In this document: positions 11,236 to 22,087 of the stretch, one piece after another
How positions within the stretch are numbered: the first letter of the stretch is position 1
How the letters are laid out: each line of letters opens with the position of its first letter
Source: Pictodentalium vernedei
Lineage: Eukaryota > Mollusca > Scaphopoda > Dentaliida > Dentaliidae
Length of the DNA stretch: 64,000 nucleotides
NCBI GenBank assembly: GCA_031216915.1
Contig: CM062296.1
Coordinates: 450,802,287-450,866,286, forward strand
Direction: 5' to 3'
Position numbers and translations under genes: made by a program
Notes under the pieces: generated by a model
Told to the model about the DNA's origin: nothing
Seen by the model: the letters and a program-made list of their open reading frames with translations, nothing else
The model's database searches: none

Positions 11236-11245
11236 TTTGAAGCTT

Positions 11246-12207
11246 GAATATAGCATCTTCTAATTACTGCCATTGAACTGGCATGGACATTACCACTAGA
11301 GTTCAGAGGGTCAATTGTATGAAGATTATGCGAGTAAATGATAGACAATATAATTTCTTTATCAATGCAGAATGGCTTGGACAACCAAAAGACACAAGTT
11401 CATGAAAAAAATAGTTTTATAAAGCAGTCGTATCAAACACACAAATTCCAGGCGTTGTTTGAACCGCTATTCTACAAATCCATTTTGATAAAATATATTT
11501 TTCATACCGATCCTACATGTGTTTAATTATTTGGCAGACAATGCAAACATCTCCAAGGTATTCGGTAAACGTTTGAATGGAAAGTGTTAAATAGATTTTA
11601 AGTGTAAGTTATTACTCTTTGTCAAAAATACTTTGCGTTATAAAATAGTTTCAAACCCCCTAGGGGTGATCAAAAACTGAAAATTTGTTCTATAAATGTT
11701 CATTATATCTCACGCGAATTTCCCTTCCGCTGATTGGCTGAGAGGTACTCTACTATTTCTGATAGTTTTGCCTATCGATGGCCCGAAAAATAAGCGTGCG
11801 CCACTCCCATGCACTTTTCACTTTCAACAAATAAAAGTGGGATATTTTGGGATTTTCAACTGACGGAATACAAAGCGCCCTTTTACGATATTTTTCCCAA
11901 GAATTCTGTTTCGTTATTTCTAAATTCAAGAAGGAAAGTGCTTATTTGGGGCAAGGTTCTTGACAGTGTTTTTGACAGTGTATCTAGCCTTTGAATGCTG
12001 ATGTGTAGTGATATTACTCATCCGTTTGTTCGATATACTTTAGTATTATTGCATGGCATGTCGTTCAATATACGAAAATAATGGTTCTAATAGCAGAATA
12101 GTCCACACGCTTCAGGTGCCCGGACTGTTCTTCCTAGTGGACCACTGTTATGGAACAGTTATCTCTAAGCAGTGACTTATCTAAATAAGGGAGCTCCAGT
12201 GAGTCGA
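11246..12207. other. No gene recognised
   Basis: Short frames only. The motif GCTGATTGGCTGAGAGGTAC near 11,728 is the inverse of GTACCTCTCAGCCAATCA near 9,204. This suggests fragments of one dispersed repeat. Confidence 0.45.
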
Positions 12208-12317
12208 TATTTCAAATGAAACTTTTGTACCGAGTTCACTAAAATCGATCTGGGCCGGGGTTTACCGAGGCTCAGATCGATTTTAATGAACGAGCACCAG
12301 AAATTTCATGTCAAATC
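12208..12317. repeat. 110-bp hairpin
   Basis: GTTCACTAAAATCGATCTGG pairs with the inverted CAGATCGATTTTAATGAAC around a loop at about 12,256-12,268. Outer arms ATTTCAAATGAAA and TTTCATGTCAAAT pair with a few mismatches. Confidence 0.7.
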
Positions 12318-12323
12318 GTGACG

Positions 12324-13190
12324 GATTTGAGATTCTGTTTATAATATAACGTGCAATTTAACCTTTAAGCTAGCGTAATATCCAATCAGTAGCAACAATC
12401 TGAATCAATTTCTTGAGGAACTTCTCTGCCTGTCATTATCGAAGTTATTAACACATCCTCAGAGTCTGTCCTAATACTTGGAGTCAGGTAATTGTGCTTC
12501 CACTTGTCACGAAATCATTTTTACCGAAAGTAAAGGTTGTGTGGTATAACGAATGAATATATGCGCAGCCTAAAGTTTCCTCAAGCAAGATAATTTCGTT
12601 GTACGGATCTGTGATACTCTCAATACCTCCCTTGCCATTGATCCGTTTCTTCCTTCGATAAGGGAGATTAGTAATAGGAGTGAGCGGGCATCACACACCT
12701 TGTGTGTCTGACCCTACATGGATCTCGTAAATTAGTTGTCTGTTGACGACATTTATCCACTCCAAGATCGGTTGGGATGGGGACTGACCCGGGTCGGCTG
12801 GGTTGGGTGGATGTGAACCAAATTGGCTTCATATTCGCTCGGCCCAGTCAATTTGGGCTCATTCTTAGCCCAACTAATTTTGAGATGTATGGTTTAAACA
12901 GGCTCTGTTATCCTCGTTCTTAATCGTAGTATACTTCCAGTCATTCTGTAAACTCATAATTAACCTCTACTCATACTGAAAACTTATAATGGAATCCCTT
13001 TTTGTTTCAGCATTCGAACTTCCCGTCATGCTTTTGTTCATATCCACATTGTGTCGAGCCGGTAATACACAGCACAAGGCTCAAAGATCAATATAGAAAG
13101 TAGTTTTTGTTTGTATAATCAAATCTGCTAATACTGTTTTATGTACAGTGATTTATGCGACTCTAGGATCTGGTGGGTTGTTATCTAGAA
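12324..13190. other. No gene recognised
   Basis: No domain or array seen. A pyrimidine-rich stretch ending TTTTATGTACAG (about 13,137-13,148) would serve as a splice acceptor for the candidate exon that follows. Confidence 0.4.
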
Positions 13191-13370
13191 ATGGCGGGTA
13201 GGGTTAATCTGGACGAGATCCAGACGAGAGCCGAATATGACTTCATGAAGCAGCTCCAAAGTAAATTCTTCCCTTCCGGAGATGATGAAGATACGCTGTA
13301 CCGAGACCTTAGGGGGATGCTTATATTACTTGCCGAACAATGTCCACCCCACACTCGGAAATATCGATAA
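13191..13370 (+). CDS. Possible short host exon, 59 codons, function unknown
   Basis: An ATG in good context (AGAAATGG) opens a 59-residue frame beginning MAGRVNLDEIQTRAEYDF. It has a balanced codon mix, an acidic SGDDEDTLYRDL segment near residues 28-39 and a mostly hydrophilic helix-like composition. This is unlike the random AT-rich frames around it. It ends in TAA and runs straight into a polypyrimidine/CTT microsatellite. A plausible acceptor (TTTTATGTACAG) lies 42 bp upstream. No good donor was found after it, although an AAAGTAAAT donor exists inside it. I do not recognise a family. It could be a first or last coding exon or a retrocopy fragment. Confidence 0.3.
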   Translation: MAGRVNLDEIQTRAEYDFMKQLQSKFFPSGDDEDTLYRDLRGMLILLAEQCPPHTRKYR

Positions 13371-13417
13371 AAATTAGTGTGTGTGAAACACACAGACTAT
13401 TGTTTTTGCACGGTTTC

Positions 13418-13512
13418 TTTTTCTTTTTTTTTTTCTTCTTTTTTCTTTTTCTTCTTCTTCTTCTTCTTCTTCTTCTTCTTCTTCTTCTTCTTCTTCTTCT
13501 CCTGTCTTCTGT
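13418..13512. repeat. Polypyrimidine tract with (CTT)n microsatellite
   Basis: T-rich sequence passes into about 20 uninterrupted TTC/CTT units (13,445-13,500). Both strands give spurious poly-Leu or poly-Arg frames. Confidence 0.97.
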
Positions 13513-14085
13513 CTTCTCAGACGTGGAGTAAGCTGTCAAAATGAAATCTGACCTTGTAATCATTATGGGATGTTAGTTCCTGAAACTAAATTGAGAGAAA
13601 CCCTTTGCCTTGCAAGGAAATAAATTGTAAATTATTCAGTTCACTGCTTTTAATCCTCCCCAGACTTCTATGTGGATTGCACATATTTTATTTCAGGCAG
13701 AATAAAGTTAAACCTTTTAATGAAACTGCACTGAATAATTGTTGAAACCTATCACATAACTGCCAGGATGCCGGTAACAATGCAATACTGGCATGGTCGA
13801 CTGTACTGTTAACTGTGTTAGTGCTATGACTGTTTAAAACTAATTTGTTAGAGGAGTTCTATAGTCTTTCACTGCGCTCATCTCGGCCTCACCGAGAGTG
13901 CAGAAACCCTTGGTGTCAAAGTGCCATTAAGAGAATGTCTCTGATTTGTGCCGTCCCATCCCTCCGGAGTGCAAAAGCAGGTACTGTCAGCTGAGAAACT
14001 TAATGTTTTTCGCTTTATTTTCTTAACATTTAATTCTATGTGGAATGGGAAACCTTTTTAGTGTGCCTTCCAAAGTAAGGGATTC
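13513..14085. other. No gene recognised
   Basis: Short frames only. No repeat or domain was identified. Confidence 0.45.
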
Positions 14086-14230
14086 TTAACCCTTTAGCGA
14101 ACATAACAGCGAAAACCGGTCAGCATTATTCACAGAAACGTCTATTCAGTTTTAATTACCTTTTCATTTTTGCTTGAAAAAACATAGCTTATGACCATTT
14201 ATTGGATTGAGCTCATTTTTTAAAGGATTA
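14086..14230. mobile_element. TTAA hairpin MITE (family A), left half, broken by a SINE
   Basis: TTAACCCTTTAGCGAACATAACAGCG and AAACATAGCTTATGACC match the family's left half. The hairpin's right arm is absent. The SINE at 14,231-14,555 begins where the copy stops, and its target duplication TTTAAAGGATTA lies within or beside the MITE remnant. Confidence 0.7.
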
Positions 14231-14555
14231 TTTATTTATTGGCGTTTAATGTCACATATTTCTGCACAGTGGCTAATCATGACCACGACAGTTTTTTAGG
14301 TGGAGGAAGTTGGAGTACCCGGGAAGAACCACCGGGCAACAACGAGTAACTGTCAGATCCCCCACATACTAACTCCACACAAGCAGGGTTAGCATTGGTT
14401 GAAGACGGGTGCACAATCGATGTGCAGTACGCTTTAGAACACATCGCCACCATGCACCCACGTGGGCAATGGGGTGAAGTGGCTTGCCCAAGGACAGAGT
14501 GAGGACCTCACGCCTTGCAGCCTGCACCTCTGCCAACTGAGCCAATGCGCCTCCA
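14231..14555 (-). mobile_element. tRNA-derived SINE, copy 1
   Basis: On the minus strand it starts with a tRNA-like head (GGCTCAGTTGGCAGAGG, a box A-like motif). A conserved core containing CCTTGGGCAAG and CCCACGTGGG follows. It ends in a TAAATAAATAA tail. A perfect 12-bp target duplication TTTAAAGGATTA flanks it (14,219-14,230 and 14,556-14,567). The core is shared by five other copies in this window. Confidence 0.93.
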
Positions 14556-14621
14556 TTTAAAGGATTAAAATGGAGTATTTAAAGGGAATATTTTAACCCC
14601 CTGAAGATCTTAGTATGGGGG

Positions 14622-14820
14622 CATTATTCAGAAAAGACTGGGAAATGCATTTTATTACACCTTAATGCATTTCTAAAGTTTATGAGTGTATTTCATTACT
14701 AACATTAGTGGGCAGAGACAAAAATATCCATTTCTGATTCGTGTATCAAACCCTTTGAATGCTGGTCACATATATGCCATTTCTGGTTTCTTATAAGAAT
14801 GTTCTGATTCCTGTATGACT
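14622..14820. repeat. Dispersed 200-bp repeat, copy 1
   Basis: It matches 16,349-16,549 at roughly 88% identity. Shared blocks include ATGCATTTTATTACACCTTAATGCA and GCTGGTCACATATATGCC in near-identical form. No terminal structure or coding potential was seen. Confidence 0.8.
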
Positions 14821-14881
14821 ATTTTCTATCCCCTTCCTTTTGTCTTGACGATAACTCAAAAACAAATCATCTGTCCTGGGG

Positions 14882-15241
14882 GGGGGGGGGCGGTGGCTGA
14901 GTTGGTAGAGGTGCTGGCTGCAAGCCGAGAGGTCCTCGGTTCGAATCCCACCTGCGGCAACCACGTTGTGTCCTTGGGCAAGACAATTCACCCCCATTGC
15001 CCACGTGGGGGCACGGTGACGCCGTGTATTAAGGCGTACTGCACGTCGATGGTGCACCTGTCTTCAACCAATGCTAACCCTGTTTGTGTGGAATTAGTAT
15101 GTTTGGGAACTGACAGTTGTTCACCGTTGCTTGGTGGTTCTCTCCGGGTACTACGGCTTCCCCCACCCGTAAAACTGTCGTGGTCCTGATTAGCCATTAT
15201 GCAGAAATATGTGACCTTACACACCAATAAATAAATAAATA
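14882..15241 (+). mobile_element. tRNA-derived SINE, copy 2, full length
   Basis: The tRNA-like head contains box A (TGGCTGAGTTGG) and box B (GGTTCGAATCC), the internal RNA polymerase III promoter layout. Next come CCTTGGGCAAGAC, CCCACGTGGG and TCTCTCCGGGTACT blocks and an (AATA)n tail. A 13-bp target duplication ATCTGTCCTGGGG lies at 14,869-14,881 and 15,242-15,254. The CCTTGGGCAAGACACTTCACCC core resembles the V-type conserved SINE domain known from fish and invertebrates, as far as I recall. Transcription needs reverse transcriptase supplied in trans. Confidence 0.95.
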
Positions 15242-15254
15242 ATCTGTCCTGGGG

Positions 15255-16348
15255 CTGTTTGGCATACTGGTAGCCTGTCACAAGTACTGGCCCAGCTATG
15301 TTATCAGGGAACCTTTGGGAGTGGTCCTTTGGGCCACAGAGTTTTTTATACCCGCTAATTTCTTTGTAACAGAAAAGCATCATAAAGAAATAGCTGTTTA
15401 TATTTATATACACAAGAGAATAATGTAAACAATCAAATTAGAGAGAAGTTGCTATAGATGACAGCCTGACACATATTTACTCTTATCAGCTGTCAGATCA
15501 GAATTAAATTCCATCCCCAAACCAAGTTGAAAAAACCCTTTGAGTGGCAAGAAAATTTGTTTATTATACAGATCTATCTTACAACACTTGATTAATTGTA
15601 GTTGAATAAATAACCCTTCACCTTTCATTGCATTTTTTAATTTTTTTTTCATTCTCAATCATAACTCAAGATCAACAGGTTTTGGGCCGAGTGGTAAGCG
15701 GCTCTCTCGAAACACTTATCACAATTATGAATTAATGAAATGGAATATTTAAATGGTCTGCCTTTAACCCTCTTCATACTTCGCCGCGCTCTTCATACTT
15801 CACCGCGAAGATCAAACAACATCATTTAACTTATGACGGTAGAACGTTTTGCATGCTTCCTGCCATATTGCCACTCTTTACGAAAATGCCATGATTCAAG
15901 ATTCCACCATCTTATTTTATGTATGCCTTGTTTAGGGCACTAGATGCTTTTAAGGGTAGGCCTTTAAACGAGCTCTTGGGGCTTTTAAGTTTTTTATGCC
16001 ACTATCCCCAATATAGAGTCTATGCACCCGTTGTCGGCTCGATAACTCAAATACGAATCGTCCTATCTCTATTCGTTTTGGCATGCTGGTTACCAACAAC
16101 CAGTTTGCACTCATCTTTGTTTTTTCAGCTAGTTTGAGGCCTTGTGTGTGATACAGTAGGCTGACTGCCTTAGAGGCTTCTAAATCATAATAAATATTTG
16201 CTATCATCGCCCAAAAATGACTGATCTGTAGTTGGTGGAGCCATTTCTTTAAAGTAGGTGTATACATGGGACTATACTGACTGATTTAAAAATTGCTGGA
16301 GGTTCAATATATGGTCCGCCTGAAAGAGGTCACCAAGGTCATCCAGTG
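15255..16348. other. No gene recognised
   Basis: Short frames only. A small direct repeat of CTTCATACTTC(A/G)CCGCG occurs near 15,772-15,805. Nothing else is supported. Confidence 0.45.
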
Positions 16349-16549
16349 CATATTATTCAGAAAGACTGGGGAATGCATTTCATTACACCTTAATGCATTT
16401 CAAAAGTTCATGAACGTATTTCATCAATCAGCTTGGTGGGCAGAGCCAAAAATGTCCACTTCTGATTCGTGTATCGAACCCTTTTAATGCTGGTCACATA
16501 TATGCCTTTTCTGGTTTCTAATAAAAAAATGTTCTGATTGCTGTATGAA
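16349..16549. repeat. Dispersed 200-bp repeat, copy 2
   Basis: Same orientation as the copy at 14,622-14,820, sharing TTATTCAGAAA, CACCTTAATGCATTTC and TCTGATTCGTGTATC blocks. Confidence 0.8.
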
Positions 16550-16679
16550 TATCTGTAAATACTATTAACTAAAATCCATTTCTGATTTGTTTGAAAATAT
16601 TTTACTTCTGAAAATAAGCTTCCATAAATTCTCCTTCTGTATAGTTTATTCCTGATACTTTAACCCTTTTCACACAGAC

Positions 16680-18370
16680 TTGAATTTACTGGGTGCAGTA
16701 AATTCTGTTTCTCTAGTTTTTCTCTCTTTCATATTAACTGCCGGAGTATCACTGCCTATAGGGATTCATTAAATGAACTCTTGTTTACTATGCAGGAGTC
16801 CGGCAATTATTTTGATGTCATTGGACTAACTGAAACTTTTCATGTTCCACCCTCAATATCATATGTCTTAAACGGATATTAGCCGCTTCTGATAAAATTT
16901 CGCCCTCCAGTCGAGGGGGGGGGGGGGGGGTGGCTTATTTTTTAAGGAAGGTATTGATTTCAAAATTAGAGACGATCTGTCTGCCATTATTCCCCGCGCC
17001 TTTGAATCACTCTCCATTGAAATTAGGGCAAATAAATCAAAAAAGGGTTATTGGAGTAATCTATAGACCAAATACCCCTCCCGAAGCGGATATGGATGTT
17101 TTCTTGTCAAAAATATGTCCATCACTGATATATTAAGTCGTGAAAATAAAATCTCTTCTTTTATCACGGAAGACGTCAATATTGACCCCCTGAAAGCAGA
17201 ATCTCATAGACATACTGGGGAATTTATAGATCTGATGTTCAGTCATGGATTTCTCCCCGTCATAACCAAACCGACCAGAGTAAGACCTCATCCGGCAACC
17301 CACATCGACCACATTTACTCCAACAATAGAACGCCCACATCATCATCTGTATACTCATGACCGACATATCCGTTCAGTTTGGCATTTTCTACATAAAACA
17401 ACTCCTGAAAAAACAGCGGTCCCACTCCAAAATACAACAGAAGGATTAAACTCGAGAGTATTTCAAATCCATACTGTCAAAATTTGACTTTTCCTCAATA
17501 CTAGATCTGAACTGCCCAAACGTGGCTTATAATGCGTTTACGTATTTAAAATTAGGTGCGTTTGACCAGGCATTTCCTGTGTTGCAGATTTGCACTAAAA
17601 ATAAAATCAAACGTGAACTGTGGATGTCCAAGGGGCTGCCAATCTCGTCTAGGAACAAAAAGAAATTATATTATAAAAAATGAAAAATCCCAATGATCAA
17701 AATCAACTGAATTATAAAAACCGCGGCCGAATTTAGGTAAGTAAGGCAATCTATTATAAAAACGTCCTGATGAAAAACAAAAAAAACTACTTTATTTAGA
17801 AACGCGATGGGACCTATTGCAAGAAAGACGTCGCAAACACAAGTTAATCCAGTTTTTCAAAATGTATCATCGTATGATACCTCCACACATCTCCAGTAAA
17901 GTTCCCCCACTTGCTTCTTCAACCAATCCATCACTCAGACTCTGATCAAGTCAAAACCACCGTGTTCCTTTTTGTCGGACTGAATTGTACAAGTCTTCCT
18001 TCATCCCCAGCGTTACTGACCAATGGAATAACCTGCCCCTGTCTGTCTGCGAGAACTCGTCATTGATTAATTTTAAGACTTTCGTAAACGATGGTAATCA
18101 ACGACCTCCAAGGTTCTTTAGTAAGGCAAAATCTCGCACAGCTCAAATATATCATTGCAGGTTACGACTGGAATGTAGTCAACTCAATTCACACTTATGT
18201 GATAATCATGTATCACCAAACCCCTTATGTCAGTGTGGCGAGCAAGAGACTCCTCATCACTTTCTCTTGCATTGTCCAATTTCCACAGACGCTCGTAATT
18301 ATACACTTTTTTCGGTTCAGAATTCTTGAATTACGAAGACAACCGCCTCATCTTTGAAATGGTACATGAC
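16680..18370 (+). pseudogene. Non-LTR retrotransposon relic with its reverse transcriptase deleted
   Basis: An APE-type endonuclease is recognisable in pieces: FDVIGLTET near 16,812, GVIYRPNTPP near 17,060, and THIDHIYSN near 17,302. A basic linker follows (about 17,640-17,760). The frame then jumps to the C-terminal part of the polyprotein: RRRKHKLIQFFKMY near 17,830, SFIPSVTDQWNNLP near 18,000, and a Cys/His block CQCGEQETPHHFLLHCP near 18,228-18,280. The FADD-containing RT core expected between these parts is missing, so an internal deletion joins linker and C-terminus near 17,800. Several frameshifts are present. A poly-G run at 16,915-16,930 interrupts the endonuclease. Clade not assigned. 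Confidence 0.8.
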
Positions 18371-19299
18371 TTTATGTCATCAAGTAAGCGATTCCAATGA
18401 TTAATTTCTAATACAGTAGTAACCCATTTAATATAACTTAATATTATTATAAATAGTATTACCAAATTAGCTCAACATAACGAATATACACCTCCACACC
18501 ATCCAACTTTCCTTGCAACTCAACGCCACCTGGTCTGAATCAATATACTGCATTCATAATCTTTTACTAAACGAACTGGATGACACTACCTATACATGTA
18601 CCTACTTACGCCTTTTTCGTGTGTATTTAATGCATCATGTATTCAAGCTGACCGAGATTGGTTTTGTTTTCTTTGGTTTCTTTTTTAAATCGTTCTTATC
18701 TTGTTCACCGCGTAGCCTAAATATTCTTATATGTCGTTTCCCGGGGGTCCCCGCCTCTGCCTCCCGTGGTGGCCAACACCTGTCAGACCTCCCACTGGAA
18801 CGAGCTCACTCCAGAGGAGGGACACGAGCGATATTTCCGAGCCCAAAGCTGGAAAGATAATAATATTTGAATGAGAGCGTTTTTTTTAATATGAGGTCAA
18901 GAACTGTGTTTTGGAGCCGAAATGAAGAATGTTTAGTTATTCAAGAAGTCTTCTGTGTGTATTCTATCTGCGTTGGGCACCGGGTTAACATGGTGGACGA
19001 GAGGCCGGAGCCTTCGGGCGACGATGTATGAGCTCTACTACTGACTTATACCAGACGATTGTGTAATGTATACGGATACTGTTTAAACTTAATACTAAAA
19101 TCACCCATACCTGCCACTGTAATGGTAATTCTTTGTAATCTTGTTCTTGGTGGAAACGGCCTTGTACAAGCTTATAGCGTCCTGCGAATCCACATTAATA
19201 TATGTAACACATTTTTCATAAAGTTTTGTACTCTTGAAATAAATAATGTTTTAACTAAGTCATGCATCCGTCATCGACTATCTAGATGGACAGTTACCG
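18371..19299. other. Probable 3' tail of the preceding relic plus unassigned DNA
   Basis: No coding domain is seen. A small hairpin (CCTCCCACTGGA...TCCAGAGGAGGG) lies near 18,789-18,827. Its position after the C-terminal block at 18,280 suggests an untranslated retrotransposon end, but no poly-A or target duplication was found. Confidence 0.35.
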
Positions 19300-20640
19300 A
19301 TCAACTTGTTTATGGCACCGACCTCTCCATTTGAAATTATTAACATTGTCAAATCAACGAAATCTAAAATAAGTGTCGACTGCGACAATATCACATCTAG
19401 TCTTGTCAAACAAACAGCAGATCACATTGCGCCAATTCCCGCACACATTATTACCAACTCATTTGCGTACGGAATCGTGCCTGATAAAATGAAAATCGCC
19501 AAAGTGATTCCCATCTTTAAATCCGGAGACGAACATAAATTTAATAATTACAGACCAATCAGTATTCTACCCATATTTTCGAATGTTCTAGAAAAAACTT
19601 GTATCGGTCAGAATGATTAGTTTCATTAATCGGTTTGATATCCTATAAGAACCTCATCAATATAGCTTTCAGTAAAAACACTCCACAATACATCCTGTCC
19701 TTCAATGTTTGAAGTACGCGGCTGACGAAAACAATAAACACACTAAAAACATGACATTTGCCGTTTTTCTTGATCTGTCAAAAGCATTTGACACTATAAA
19801 TCATGACATCCTGATTAGTAACTTAGAATATTATGGCATAAGAGGATTCACCGATGACTGGTTTAAAAGTTATTTATCTGGTAGAAAGAAATTCGTCCTC
19901 TATGATAAAAAAAAATCAGATTTAGCTAAAATAACGAGTGGTGTTCCCCATGGTGCCGTATTAGGTCATATTCTATTCCTGTTATACATCAATGATATCC
20001 ATGTCTCAACCAACTTACACCTGTTGTCTTTTGCAGATGACACTACTGTGTATTCATCAAACATCGATGTGAATAAGTTGACGATCTGCATAAATAATAA
20101 ATTAAAGAAAAATATTTGAATGGTGTTCCACCAGTCGTCTGATTCTAAACGAAAATAAAACAAAATGCATTATGATAAATCCATCCTGAAACAAAAATGT
20201 AATATCTCATTCCATGTCTTTATACACAATGAAAAAATAAGTAGAGTTGGTGCTAATGAAACTGCCAAGTCCCTAAAATTCTTGGGTATAAATATTGACG
20301 ATACTTTATCATAGGATAAGCATATCTCAAAGCTGTGCTCTAAGATTGCACAAGCAACCTTTGCCCTAAATAAAGGTAAGACTACCGTACCACTTGATGC
20401 CCTGAAAACACGTTATTACACCAAAAATGTGGAATGAGCTAGACGTTGAAATTCGCCAACTAGATAATAGAAAGATGTTCAAAAAAAGTTTGACTTTTAA
20501 ACTTTTATCTGCCTACTCAGAGTCTATACAGTGTGGTAATCCGTACTGTCCCGATTGTTCTGCCTTGTCACAATTTGGTAATAAATTTTATTATTATATG
20601 CTATCTTGTGAAATATCGCAAATTATCTAGAAGATATTTC
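19300..20640 (+). pseudogene. Non-LTR retrotransposon relic, reverse transcriptase domain
   Basis: The first RT blocks are at 19,320-19,620 (KMKIAKVIPIFKSGD, NNYRPISILPIFS). After a frameshift, 19,709-20,119 carries FAVFLDLSKAFDTINHDIL-type motif A, SGVPHGAVLGHILFLLYIND (motif B) and LLSFADDTTVYSS with the catalytic FADD near 20,029. The Q of the usual 'PQG' is H here. Beyond a stop at 20,117 the thumb and C-terminal region is fragmentary to about 20,640. No endonuclease domain is visible upstream, so this copy looks 5'-truncated, the normal result of incomplete target-primed reverse transcription. Confidence 0.85.
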
Positions 20641-20680
20641 TAGATAACCATCGACTTGATGGATATCGAGGAATATTCCT

Positions 20681-21206
20681 CAGTGGCTTCCTAAATGACA
20701 CCACAATACGCCGCATCACGTCGTCTTGAAGGAACAATCAGCTGATCTGTGTTATTCTTTTGAAACGTACGCATTTGGGGTCAAATTGAGCTGAATATTC
20801 TGCAATAAAATGCCTCGTAGCATACCATAAAAAATGAAAATCTATTTTTTTAATCAGTATCTGGAATTATCTCATGAGTGTGGACCTGAAAATTTTACTT
20901 TTCACGAGCGCTTGCGCAAGTGGAAAATAAAATTTTCAGGTCCACACGATGATTTTTTTCAGTAGCTTCTTAAATGACGTTACGCTTCGTGGCATAATGT
21001 CGCCTTGGACGTCGCCTTGAAGGAACAATCACTAGCTTTTGTATTGTCTTGAAATTGTTTGCAGTCGAATTGGGCTGAATGCTGCGCAGTAAAATGTCAC
21101 GTAGCGTATAATAAAAAGAAAATCTACACTGTTTTCGTGTGGACCTGAAAGTATTATTTTTCACTCGCGCCAGCGCTTGTGAAAAATAAAACTTTCAGGC
21201 CTACAC
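20681..21206. repeat. Tandem dimer of a hairpin element
   Basis: Two diverged units (20,681-20,947 and 20,960-21,206, period about 279) share the same order. CAGTGGCTTCCTAAATGAC comes first, then CTTGAAGGAACAATCA, then GAAAATCTA. Each unit ends in a long palindrome with GTGTGGACCTGAAA arms (20,878-20,947 and 21,137-21,206) around a GCGCTTGCGC-like loop. Identity is about 70-75%. Confidence 0.8.
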
Positions 21207-21551
21207 TCATGAGAAACAGACAGGACCACACAAGCGTTTGAATGGTTTAGTGTTTATCGCACGAATTTGGTTGGGCGCAAGAATAGCACGAGGGGCGAAT
21301 TGTAATGCGTCACCACTTCAATCGACGAAACACTGTTCATCTGAAATACAGTTTACCGCCTTTTAATGCCTCAATTTTACAGCACGAATTGTGAATGGTT
21401 GATGTGATCCCCACTAAAAATTTACCATACTTTCACAACAGACCATAGGTGTAAATTCGGAAAATACTTCAATGAGTGGTTACTCGACTGATTGACAGGT
21501 TAAGATTTTATTTTTAGTCCAGATTACTCTTACCGTAGTCATTGTCAATTC
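21207..21551. other. No gene recognised
   Basis: Unassigned sequence between the hairpin dimer and the full-length retrotransposon. Confidence 0.4.
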
Positions 21552-21864
21552 ATCTCACGTAAATATATATAAATATTGTGTGCGCGGGTGGTGATTTTGG
21601 GCCATATAGGTATGCGCAAGGTTGTGTGTGGGTGGTGAGTTGTGCCATCATCCACTTAATTTGCCAAACTGTCCTGGGCGGTCACTTGCTGAAGACTACG
21701 GTTGGCTTAAAAATATTGTAACAGAGTGGAGCATGCATTTGTGGTGCTAGTGCTTCTCAGACTCATGCTACATATTATTTGTATATGGCTGAGCACAGCT
21801 CGCTTTTACATGATGAATTGATGCTTTCTTGTCTCTCCGACCTAACTTAATTTAAATTTAACAT

Positions 21865-22087
21865 GGCTTATCTCATGCCACGTTGTATTGTAAATATACT
21901 CTTTGTAATTGAAGCTCTGATACCACAGCCCGAAGAAAGAAAGTCAAGTAGGTACGAAACCACCCGGCAGTATATACCAACACTAAACTCTGTGGTTTGG
22001 TCCAGGAATGCAAGCTCTACCACGTACTCGTTCGCTGCTCACACTAATTTAAAAGCTTATTTTTGTATGTGTAGCCATGGGGATTGA
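21865..22087 (+). other. Upstream frame in the retrotransposon 5' region
   Basis: A 74-codon frame (first ATG at 21,863) overlaps the polyprotein start by a few bases in a different frame. It shows no zinc knuckle, coiled coil or RRM, so I do not call it an ORF1. It is recorded because a short upstream frame could affect translation of the main ORF. Confidence 0.2.

Noticed and set aside
13321-13563. Frame with a long Arg/Lys or Leu run
   Set aside because: A translation of the (CTT)n microsatellite only.
14882-14950. tRNA gene
   Set aside because: Boxes A and B are present but the rest does not form a complete tRNA, and it is fused to the SINE core with target duplications.
14815-15413. 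Open frames of 124-141 codons on both strands
   Set aside because: They lie over the SINE at 14,882-15,241. Similar frames recur over other SINE copies (43,186-43,543; 55,235-55,609; 58,864-59,236).
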